From positions 62,001 to 126,000 of the forward strand of contig JAAEAF010001945.1 of NCBI GenBank assembly GCA_011037195.1: a DNA stretch of 64,000 bases, written 5' to 3'. The notes under the pieces are model-generated. The model saw only the letters and a list, made by a program, of their open reading frames with translations. It was not told the origin of the DNA and searched no databases. This stretch comes from Triatoma infestans. Lineage: Eukaryota > Arthropoda > Insecta > Hemiptera > Reduviidae. Positions 34,501 through 46,300 of this stretch are shown one piece after another; within the stretch, counting starts at the first letter, position 1; every line of letters begins with the position of its first letter. The translations under genes were made by a program, and so were the position numbers.

Positions 34501-36917
34501 TAGAAATAGTTTTTCCTCAGTGCATTCAATTAAAAACAACAAAATCAGTTTATAGAATTATAAACTTGACAAATTTTCTTTGAACTTGGATTTTTATTCT
34601 ATCATAAATATAGTGTTGGTTGTGGAGTACATGTTGGTTCGCACCAATGCCAGATAGTACTTGAATCTGATTACACTGTAATAGAAGACATGCCTAGATC
34701 AATCCTCAATAATGTTTGATCTAAAGTCATATATTTCCCCAAAACGCTATAAAATCAATTTACCTCCAAACATGTTTCAAATAAAAGTGATAGGTCTATT
34801 TTTATATCTGTTAGCATTCCAAGTTTAATGAATATCTCAGAGTTTTTTTTTCAAGAAAACTCCAAAATATTTGAAAATTTATTCTGTCACACCTCCTGTT
34901 TATGTTTTCTTCAAATTTCAGAATTTTAGCGATGCATTCAATATACCTTAATACTGTGGAGGGGTTAACAACCATGCTTTGTACTGAAGTGACACTTTAT
35001 AGGCAAGCATTAGTAACTTTGCTGCACTCTCAGAAATGATAGCCATTTATGTGGTAATGTCAAGAAAATCGTTTGTCAATTTTAGGAAATCGAAAACGAA
35101 AACTGAAAAAACAAAATTCAAGAAAGTGGCACTTCCGGTGATGGATTTTGACCAAATCCTTTATGTCAGATGCGGTATGGTGCTTAAATGAAATATAGAT
35201 TTTCCGTTTTTTTTTAATTTATGACCTTACACATAAACATTTATAAATGTATTCCTTAACGAATTTTGAGCATTTTCAATGTCATCTCGATCTCAGTTTT
35301 GATTAAAAAAAAAAAAAAATCTAGATTTAGAATCTGAAATGATAGCGTCCAATTGAAAAGGAAAAGTTAAGACAAGATCTTGTATTCAAGGGTTGAATAT
35401 TCGAATTGTATTCTAGTAAGGTTTTGGTGGACTATTTGAACAAAATATCACAAACTGAAAATTCACAAGCAACTCAGTCTTAATATCCATTTTATGTATC
35501 ACTAACACATTCGGACCCGAAAGTTTCAATCAGTATCCTTTATAATTATCGTCGTTTTCTTCTTTTTTTTCAAAAATAGATCCAAAAAGATTAAGTTAGC
35601 CTATTTGCTAAAAAACATTGTCTAATAAGCTTATTTCGAATATCTTTTTCAAGTGGCACATATATTCAGAGAATGCCTTTTTTTTAGCATATTTAAAAAC
35701 CGAATAAATTTGAAACAGCACAAATCTCAAACGTGATTTTTTGTTCAGGCATTGAGGGAATTAGAATCAATATTCCCTCAATTTATAGACTATTATATTG
35801 TCCTCAATATAGACTGTAATCAGACAGTATAACTTTAATGTATTTTTCGCAATATTTGCAAAAATAGCTTCAACCATTTTTTTTTTTGTTAAACTTCATC
35901 TTACTACAAATATCTAGGTCACTTTTATTTTTAATATTTACCGGTTTTAGGGAGATAAAGTGGTGCGGTGAGATTAGGATTCCTTGTTATATATTCAGTG
36001 ATCGTACGTTTTCACCATCTCTATAATATGAGGTAGAATTAAATGTAAAATTCCAAGATTTTATAAAGTTTGTCATTTTGTTGTTGATAGATAATGTAAG
36101 AAAAGGCGTATAAATGTTTGGCCTTAATTTTTTTAGGTACATTTTAATACCTAATTGTTAAGGTCAAAAGAACCTCAATGATACAAGTTCGATTTGGGTC
36201 CTTAATGTCGCAAATCTCCAAAAAAAAAAAAAACAGGAGAAACTAGATCAAAAATGCAATAGATTCTAATCATCTTTGCCATATCTATGTCGGTTGAATG
36301 TCCTGAGTATTCGCGTTTACGAAAAACTCCAAATGAAACCAATTTTCCAAGACATTGAATATTTAAAGTCTTGTTTTAAAATTGTTTATTCCAAGAAAAC
36401 AAATTTGAAACTTCGTATTGAGCACAATGTGAATATAGTAACATGAGCACCTTTTATTGTAGTGCTTTGATGCGCCAAATTATAATTTATGGAGTAAAAG
36501 AAAAAAATTAATTTTATTAAGTAGCAGGCATGAGTATATTATAATTTCTTCGAAAGCACGTTGATAATGAGAAAACAATCTTTACCTTATTATTAATTAT
36601 TATTATTTTGTTTTTGTAATTTAATGGTGTCAGCTTTTGGAAAATATAATTTTTATTTAATTTAGTATCAATAAAATAGTGCATGCACACTCACATAAAA
36701 ATGGTATGTATTCATAAAATTTATTTTATTTTTTTAAATTTTTAGTAGATTAATTTAATTTTAGTAGATTGTTCTTGAAGCACACATTATTTTTGTTTAT
36801 TTTTGCCTCTTACCATTATGTTATGTGATCATGTAAAGGTTATATATATTATTTTTGCAATTACTGGTGATGGGCTGTGTTTAAGCTTGATTTTTTCCCT
36901 TGTCTCTAAACGCACAG
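31581..36917. other. Intron 36, 5.3 kb, no coding exon found
   Basis: AT-rich with many T tracts. No frame with credible borders and no intact mobile element. 32600-33350 and 34600-35550 are somewhat less AT-rich and could be old repeat remnants. It precedes the alternative-end exon, so regulatory elements for that choice may lie here (inference). Confidence 0.55.
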
Positions 36918-37031
36918 GCATGTCAGGAGAAAGTACGTGCACTGCAAAGCAAGATATCAGCCCGGTCTGAGCGTGTAAAGCTTCTGCTCCAACGGGGAAC
37001 CCCATACACTGACCCTCTATTAGATACTTAG
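36918..37031 (+). CDS. Msp300: Exon 37: alternative last exon with stop codon
   Basis: 37 codons and a TAG stop at 37029-37031 (acceptor CGCACAG, phase 0). The peptide has clear coding character, with a basic amphipathic helix VRALQSKISARSERVKLLL ending in a short tail. No good donor lies before the stop; the best internal ones are GTACGT at 36933 and GTAAAG near 36975. AATAAA signals follow at 37199 and 37205. I read it as the terminal exon of a short isoform, mutually exclusive with exon 38. Less likely it is a longer-isoform exon cut short by one of the internal donors. Confidence 0.62.
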   Translation, partial: ACQEKVRALQSKISARSERVKLLLQRGTPYTDPLLDT

Positions 37032-37198
37032 TTGTAGTGAATGTCGCGTGTATATATTTATTTGTTTTTATTTATTTTTCTCTTTTTCATTTTTTGCATT
37101 CTGGGTTAGGAGAGAAAAAGTAAAAAAGAGTTTAATCCTGGCCACCAGGCATACAATGCTATAGAGCTTTTTAAATGTTGTGTCTCCCAAAAAAAAAG

Positions 37199-37210
37199 AA
37201 TAAAAATAAA
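37199..37210 (+). promoter_or_regulatory. Tandem AATAAA poly(A) signals after the exon 37 stop
   Basis: AATAAA at 37199-37204 and 37205-37210, about 170 bp after the stop, near a GT-rich stretch (37178-37186). In an A/T-rich region these can arise by chance, so support is moderate. Confidence 0.45.
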
Positions 37211-37329
37211 AAAATTTAAAAAACAAAGTTTTTTTAAATAATTTTTTTTAAAAAAATGAACTGTGCGCATATTGTTTTTTTTTTCTATAATTTTTTGTAT
37301 TATATCTGGGGTTGTGGGTGTATTGTTAG

Positions 37330-40300
37330 GATCTGAGGAACAACATTCAACGAAAACGGGACAAGATAAGTGACCTGGTCAAAATGGTTCGTATCCGCAA
37401 TCCAGTCTGGCCATATCTAGTCGAGATGACATTATTTTGTGAAACTGAGACACCAACACCCCATGATCTTTGTGATAAATTGTCATACGCCGATATAACG
37501 GCCGGTAGAATAAGTCCATGCCCCCAAGGAGGAGGTTCTCGTACAGCTTCACCAGTGCACATTGATAGATCACATATCTATAGTATTGAAAGAAATATTT
37601 TTGAACAAAATAAGTTAAAAGATCCAAATGAATTTATAAAAAGAGAACAAATATTTATTACTTCGAGTGCTGTACCTAAAAGAATTGATGTTTTTGATAA
37701 TAGCAGTCAGGATGAAGGTGTTGCTTCTGATGAAAGTGACAAAAGTCCAATTGAACGTAATAATTTCGAGCAACAAATCGATGATATTTCAAAAACACCT
37801 GAGATACAAATTAATGTAATAGAAGAACCACCACCAACTAGAAGACTGAGCAGATTTGATCATTACAATAGATCGTGTGATTCATATCCATCACAAATCC
37901 AAATTGATACCAGCAGAGATAGAAGTAAGTCACGTGAAATTCCAAGTGCAGGCACATTTCCACTGATGCAACCATTGAGAAGCCGTAGCAGATCTAAAAG
38001 CCCATTGTGGATTCCAGGGGAAAGTGCTTCTTATTCTGATGTAGTTAAAGGAATGTCACGTAATAATTCCAGAGTTCCATCAGTTGAAGATCTATCATCA
38101 TTACAGAATGAACCTGAAAATCACAAGGTACTTCAAACTGGTTATACAGTTAAAGTTACTAATGATGTTATATTAACTGAAACTCCTAGCTTGAACGAAA
38201 AACATAAAGAACTATCCGAAAATAAGGAATTTAAACAAAACCAAGTTTTAACTCAAAAACCTGTTGACTTTGACGTTCCCAAATCTCGTAAAAATAAGAA
38301 ACAAGTGAATCAAGAAACTTGGTCTAGTAAGGAAACTTTGATATCTCAAACGGAAAATGTGCTTCCCACATCAACAAATGATATGAAATCTCAGGAACAA
38401 ATTGATTTAATGATTTCTGAATCATACACTGTGAATAAATCATCTGAACAAATTTCTTCAGAAAATATCCCATCGCAAATATTAGAAGAAACTTCTTTTA
38501 AAACTAAGAAGAAAGGTAAAGGCAGTAAGCAACCAGTAGAAGAACTAGTTTGTACAGAAATTAAAGAAATCAAAACTTTTGATCCGTCCAATAAAGATGA
38601 TACAGGCGGTAAAGCAAATCCTGTCAAGTCATCTTCTAAAGAGTATGCTCCTTCAGCACCGAAAGTAGAAGAAGAAAAGTCAGAAACAGATCATGATATT
38701 AAAAAGAAAAAAAACAAAAAGAAAAGGGTTAAAACAAAGGAAATACCAAAAGAAATTATTGAGGGAAATATTATTGAACCTTTGAAAGAAACAAGTATTC
38801 AGAAAGAGATTAGAACACTGGTTGAACATAATATAGGAGACTTTAGCAAAACGATCACTAAGATCACAACTCAGAAAACAACTAAATCAGATAAAGTCGC
38901 GTCAGGTGTACAAACTGAGCAAATAGAGATACCTTTGGATGATAAAACGAAATTTGAACAAACAATGCAAACATTCAAAACTCTTACTGATACAGACTTA
39001 TCTCAATTTACAACAACTACAGTTATACAAAAAGATGAAAAAGAATATATTTCATTAGAAGAAAATAAAGATGAGAAAATTGGTGTAAATCCTTTGCCGA
39101 ACATTGACCAACTTGTTAGCAAAGATAAGAGAAAGAGGAAAAAGAAAAATACAAAAGGAGGAACTAAGAAGGAAAATGAAGATGAACCAAAACATGATGT
39201 GCTAGTAGAAATAGAAAAAACTATCACAAATAAATTCGATAACTTAACCGAAAATAATGCTGACCAGTCAAGTGCAGAGACACCATTGGCTAAGAGCGAT
39301 ACTGTGAATAAAGATTCCAAAAAGGGGAAAACTAAATCACGTGTTAAAAAAGAAGAAACGATAAAATCCCATGGATTTTCTGATGAAAATAAAGTAAATA
39401 AAGATGTGAAACAATCTGAAAAGGAAATAAAAGCCAAAGATGAAAGTGCCGAAAATTTAAGTTCAGACAAAGTTACTACAGTGGATAAAAAAGAAAAAGT
39501 ACCATCAAATAAGAAAGGTTCTAAAAAGAAAACTAAAAATCTTAACGAAGATAAAAAAATTAATGATAGTTCAGATGTATTACCGGAAAAACAAATTTCT
39601 GATGAAACTGTAGTTAGCATTGCAATGGATAAATCAAAAGGAAAACCGAAACAAATTGCAGAAAACATAGCTGAAAAAACATTACAAGAAGTCACTGAAT
39701 TAATAGAAAAAACAGAAATTTCTTTGGGTAGAATAAAAGAAAATATTCCTGATCAATCAGAATCATTGGTGGAAGGCAGTGAAACAGATAAACAAATTAC
39801 TAATAAACCCAAAAAGAAAAAGAAGGCTAAAGGTAAAGTTAGTGATAAAGGAGAAAAATTATCGGAAAATGTCTCCATTCAAATTGAAAGACATGCAGAA
39901 AAAGAAACTAAAACATCGGTAGAAAAACTTGAACAACCAGAGAATGTGGAAATTATTTCACAAGATATTGTCCAAGATCAGGATCTTGATCAAATGGCAG
40001 TTCCTATGCGAGTTGATAAACTTAAGGAAACTCAAACAGTATGTGATACTCCAATGGATTTGACAAAAGCATTTTTACTTGGAGAACAAATAAATTACGA
40101 CGCAAATATACAAACAAGCCAGAGTGTAGGCACACAATTATTGGAAAGTGTTAAATTAACTGACAAACAAGTTACTTCACCCAGTAATATTGTTCATTCA
40201 CTGTCATTTATACCTGAAGATGAATCGGAAAAACCTGTTGGGCAAGATCACATACAAGATGTAATGCCATTAACAGTTTTATGTGAGAAAGTTACCGTGA

Positions 40301-43300
40301 ATCTTGATTCACCAAATATCACTACTGCATTGGATTTGGAAGGTGCACTTTCTGCGGAGAACAAAATAATAAGTAAACCTGAAAAAGAACAGTTAGATGT
40401 AAAAGAGACTGTATTAGCAGATGATGATTGGGAATCAAACGTCGAAATAATTGAATCGTGTAGAAAAGATGTTATTCAGAAAACTAGGCATGTCCCAGAA
40501 ATGATCCCTTCTTTGGTAGACAAACTTACTACAGATGAAGCGATCGCAATTGATCCAAGTGAACAAGAAGAACAAAGTAAAACTGATCAAATTTATATCG
40601 AAGAAGTTCCTTGCACTTGTCTTGTAGCCGAGAAATCTCAGGAAAATATTTCCCAAGTAACATCGACAATCCCGTCAGAAACCATTGAGAAAGTTCCAAT
40701 AAATAAAGCCAAAGGAAAAAAGAGGAAGAAGAAAGGACCAAAAGTGGACCAAAAAGATGAGGAAGTACAACCATCTGCTGCGAAAGATGAGGAGCTGGAA
40801 ACTGGACACAAGAACTTATCCAAACCGCAAACATTTGATCTAATCCAGCTAGCATCTAGAGGTGATCGTGGTCCAGAAAAAGATATTTCTGAGGAATATT
40901 TTAAAGAGATTTCTACGATACCAAAAGAGAAAATTAAAAAAAGTGAAACAGCTTTTGGCGCCCCCCCGGTCGATTTGACAAGAGCATTTTTGCTGGGTGA
41001 ACAAATCCATTATGAGTCAAATCAGTCTACAATTATTAATGAACCAGCTGTTGAATACGAAGCAGTTGAAGGACAAAAGAGTGATTTCGATTCCTCAGTT
41101 CATAAGGTAGAATTAATCCAACATATTCCTCTTAATATAAGGGATGAAACCATGACTCCACCTGAAGAATCGGGAACATATGTTTCATCAGTATTGGAAC
41201 CCGTCCCTTCGGAAGAAATGATCGACCAAACCAACTTAAGAATTATTGAATCTCTTTTAGAAGATGATTCTTTCCAAGAAACAGATGAGACTGAAGAAAA
41301 TGCAGATTTTGTTAAGGTGGAAGATACGCAAACATTACACGATATGCCCTTGACTGATAGTTCAGTAGAAACTCAAGAATACAACATTCCATGGACAACC
41401 GAAAAAAGTGTTCAAAATGTTGTACCTGGTGATGATATTTGCGCTACAGTTGAAAACATTACTGAATTGGAGAGATCACAGAATGAAACTCCGGAAGATT
41501 TTAGTGCTTCCATAATCTGTAAGGAAACCAAGATTGAAGCCTCCCCTAAGCCTTGGGTCAACGAAATGATGGAAGTTACTCTTAAAAATCTCGATGATAC
41601 AACTTCTGTGCTTACGATGTACAAGAAATCTGAGTGTATAGAACGAAGTTTTAAAACGGTTGAGAGTGAGATCAGTCAAAATTGGGAAAATAGCCAATTT
41701 TTTGATATTCAAGACTCATCATCCTTTATTGGTGATCAAAGTGATCCTAAATTAACCCAAACTGTGTACACAGATTCAAAATATATGAAAGGAGATTATT
41801 CAATTCCATTGCAAACTGATTATTCGCCAATCAGTAATGTCACTGATATTACCAGTATTACTGAGCCCTTGCCAGAAACAACAAATCAAACATTTATTTC
41901 TTATCACGAAACCCCAGTTAGCTCTACTACTATTACAACATCTAATTTATCTACAGGAAGTGAAGAATACCGTAAGACAATCGTTAAAACAGTAAAGAGA
42001 ACCACAAAGAAAGTTATTTATGGGAAGAAAATTTCAGAAGTTCAATTAAGTAGTCAAACTTCTGATGATCCTGACAGTGAGATAACTATAACTGAAGTTG
42101 AAACGTCCGATAGTGAACAACAGCCGGACTTTCATTCGGAGATAAAAACACCTATTGTCACATCCGAAATTTTCTATCATGAAAACGTTCCAGTGGAGAA
42201 ACCAGCTGATACTAATACCTCAATAATAGAAGTAGCTTCTGTGGAAATTCCGTCTGAATCACAGAAGAAAATAGAAAGCTTTCCACCTGAGAAGCCGGTT
42301 ACTATTGATGTTACAACAACAGAGGTAATCATAGATACCTCCCCCGGATCAGAAAAGAAGAAAAAGAAAACGGATAAAAATAAAGACAAATCAAAAATAA
42401 GAGAAAAAACAACAAAGAAAGGCAGTGCGTCTTCAGCCCACAGAAAAGGTCAGACAGAAATAAAAGATGAAGTATCTTTTGATACTTCTTTACAGGAGAT
42501 AGTGGAGAAACCTGAAAAACAACTATCAGAACATTCAGATGAGAAAGAAATAACATTCACAAAATCCGATGACCTTATTCATCCCAAAACACGAAAGCCA
42601 GAAGCCAATATTTCAGCAATAGCTGGTGCAACGTCCACATTCATCAAGGAAGAGACTCATCCAAGTCAGATCATATCGACGGAACAAACAATTTTAGCTC
42701 CAGTAAAAACTGTAGATAGCAAATCTGTTATTTCCCCATTTAGTAATATTCCATATTTTGCAATTCCTCCATGGGAGCGATATGAAACAACTGAATTTAA
42801 GTTTGTTTCTGATAAAATTACTGCAGAATTAGACGAACAATCTAGTTCGGAAAAGCGAAAAACTCCAGAGAAAAGCGAATTACCAGAAACTGCAGAGAAA
42901 CCTCTAAATATTGATTTAATATCTACAACTGAAGTAAAAGGCAAAATTAAGACTTTATCAGATGAACCAAAAGTAGAACCTATTAAAGATTATGGTGCAC
43001 CAGGTAATCAACAAAAAAAGAGAAAGAGAAAAGAAAAAGCAAAAAGCAAAACTAAAGATCGAGAAGAAGTTATTAAAACTTTTCCAACAGAAAGTCTTAA
43101 TAAAGAGTCTGATATGCCAACAGAAGTAAATGTAATTCAGCCTGACAGTTCTTTAGCGGATAATTTAACTCAGGAAAAAGAAGAAGTTTTAACTGTAACA
43201 TTACCATCAATGGAAGAAGAAAATCTAGGTTCAGACAAGTTAGAAAAATGTATTGCTCTAAAAGACGATGAAACACTCAAATCTGATAAAATAGATCCAA

Positions 43301-46300
43301 TGAAAACAATTGAAGATAAGTCAATATCTTTGTTTATCAAAGAAGAAATTGATGCATCTCAAATAATAGTGCCACAAGGCCAGTTATCTAAAACACTTTC
43401 ACAACCTGCTGAATTTTCTGATACTTCACTAATTTATTTGGAAGAAACTAAATATCCTGAAAGAGATGATTCTGTAATCGGTAAGAATAACTTGGAAGAC
43501 ATATCTAAAATAAAACCATGCTTAAATGAAGCGGCATCTTTTGATGAAAACATACCAACAACTAAAATTCCTGAAAGTGACGATTCTGCAATCAGTAAGG
43601 ATAAAGTGGTTGACATAAAACCTTGTTTAAGCGATCCTACAACATTTGATGAAAGTGAACCATCAACTATAAATCCAGAGAGATATGGTTCTGCAATCAG
43701 TAAGGGTGATGAACGAAGTTTAGTCTCAGACACGTTCGAAAAGCGCGTAAAAGATGGTGACATGTCTAAACCAATTAAAGTAGATCCAGTGAGAATTATT
43801 GAAGATAAGTCAATATCTTTGTTTATCAAAAAAGAAATTGATGCATCTGAAATAATTGTACCTAAGGAGCAGTTTACTGAAATACTTTCACAACCTGATG
43901 AAATTTCTGATGTCTCACCAATTTATTTAGAACATACTAAATATTCCGAAAGAGAGCATTCTGCAATCGATAAGAACAACTTGGTTGACATAACTGAAAT
44001 AAAACCTTGCTTAAGTGAGCCTATATCATTTGATGAAAATTTATCTGCAACTAAAATTCCAGAAAGTGACGATTCTGCAACTATTAAGGATATAGAGATT
44101 GATGTTATAACTGAAATAAAACCTTGCTTAAATGAGCCTACATCATTCGATGAAAAAGAAGCATCAGCTAGAAATCCAGAGAGTGAGGGTTCTGCAATCA
44201 GTAAGGATGATGAACGAAGTGTAGTCTCAGAGATGTTTGAAAAACCCGTAAAAGATGGTGATACATCTAAACTTATTAAAACAGATCCAGTGAGGATAAT
44301 TGAAGATAGGTCAATATCTTTGTTTATTAAAGAAGAAATTGATGCATCTGAAATAATTGTACCTAAGGAACAGTTATCTGAAACACTTTCACAACTTGTT
44401 GAAATTTCTGATATCTCACCAATTTATTTGGAAGAGACTAAATATTCCGAAAAAGATGGTTCCACAATCGATAAGAATAACTTGGCTGACATAATAGAAA
44501 TAAAACCATGCTTAAATGAAGCTGCATCTTTTGATGAAAACATACCAACAACTAAAATTCCTGAAAGTGACGATTCTGCAATCAGTAAGGATAAAGTGGT
44601 TGACATAAAACCTTGTTTAAGCGATCCTGCAACATTTGATGAAAGCGAACCATCAACTATAAATCCAGAGTGGTATGGTTCTGCAATCAGTAAGGGTGAA
44701 GAACAAAGTCTAGTCTCAGACACGTTCGAAAAACCTGTAAAAGATAGTGTTACATCTAAACCTATTAAAACAGATCAAGTGAGAATTATTGAAGATAGTT
44801 CAATATCTTTGTTTATCAAAAAAGAAATCGATACATCTGAAATAATTGAACCTAAGGAGCAGTTATCTGAAACACTTTCACAACCTGATGAAATTCCTGG
44901 TGTCTCCCCAATTTATTTGGAAGAAACTAAATATTCTGAAAGAGATGATTCTGAAATCAATAAGAACAACTTGGTTGACAAAACTGAAATAAAACCTTGC
45001 TTAAATAAGTCTATATCATTTGATGAAAACTTACCCACTAAAATTCCAGAAAGTGATGATTCTGCAATCAGTAAGGATAAAGTGATTGACGTTATAACTG
45101 AAATAATACCTTGCTTAAATGCGCCTACAACACCTAATGAAAGCATACCATCAACTAAAAGTCCCGAAAGTGAAGATTCTGCAATCAGTATGGCCAAAGT
45201 AGTTGACAGTGTAACTGAGATAAAACCTTGCTTAAGTGAGCCTTCATCATTTGATGAAAATGCACAAGAAGACGATAACAAACCATCTAATGATTTATTG
45301 CTAGAAATTAAAACTAAAGATACTGATCCAAAATTTTCACACCATGACGAGATATCCGATGTATCTGATGTACAGGCTATTACAACTAAAGTTTCTACAA
45401 AGCTACCGTACAAAAAGAAAAGTCAGAAAGGAAAATCAAAAGGGAAATCGAAAATCGATGAAAACTTGCCCTTATCTGCCACTCCTGTTTTATCAAAACT
45501 ACCTTTAGAGAAAAGCGAAAAACCTTCCAATCAGGGTGAGCTTGAAATTGACCCAACACTCTCTGAAGTCACAGCATTTGACGAAGAAATTCCCGATGAA
45601 TCTTCCCCTGATACTGTGAAACTTGCAGGTAAAGAAGAACATAAATCTGATACATTGTCAGCTATAGATGAAACAATTCTACAAACTGCTTTCTCAGATA
45701 AAATATCTGAAAATGTTTGTAATGTCACCAGTACCTTCATTAATGAAGAAGTCCGAGCAACACAAATTGCACCATCAGAAGAAAGCACGTCTGTAAATAT
45801 TTCAAAGCATGAGAGCAGTCTTAAGTTAATTGTTACTCCTACCGTATCGTTGGACATAGTGGAAGAAAAGCTACCTGAAATTCAGCAAGAAGAAATATCA
45901 TCTCCAGAAGTAGTTACAGACAGTTTTATGGATAAAGTGTCTGCTGTTAGAGGTAAAAAGATAAAAAAGAAAGGAAAAGGTAAATCAAAACCTACAGCAT
46001 TTGAAACTGAATCACGTCCTGTTTTGGTTCTTGAATCTAACAAAAATACTAAAGTAAATAAAGGTTCGCCTTCTGTTATAATTTTAGAGGATTCTACGAA
46101 AAGTGCAAATATTGAGTCAGTTTTGGAAAGTGGGGAATTACATACCCCTAAAGAACCAGAAAGTTGGGAATTATTAATAGAATCAGAAGTTAAACAAACT
46201 GTCCAAGAAGTTTCTGAAATTGAATTACCCTCTTTAGAAACGGTTGATAACGTTACATCAGAAAAACCCATTGTTTCCACACCCAAAACTGATGATATTG

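Noticed and set aside
37384..37386. ATG at 37384 as the start of a separate 3,988-residue protein
   Set aside because: The frame is open 18 codons further up to a good acceptor at 37329 in the right phase, and the peptide there is helical. It fits an internal exon better.
39003..39695. Minus-strand open frame of 230 codons, and other antisense frames of 60-175 codons under exons 38 and 45
   Set aside because: They mirror the Lys/Glu/Ser-rich sense coding (antisense Phe/Ser/Leu-rich), have no splice or promoter signals and follow sense codon periodicity.
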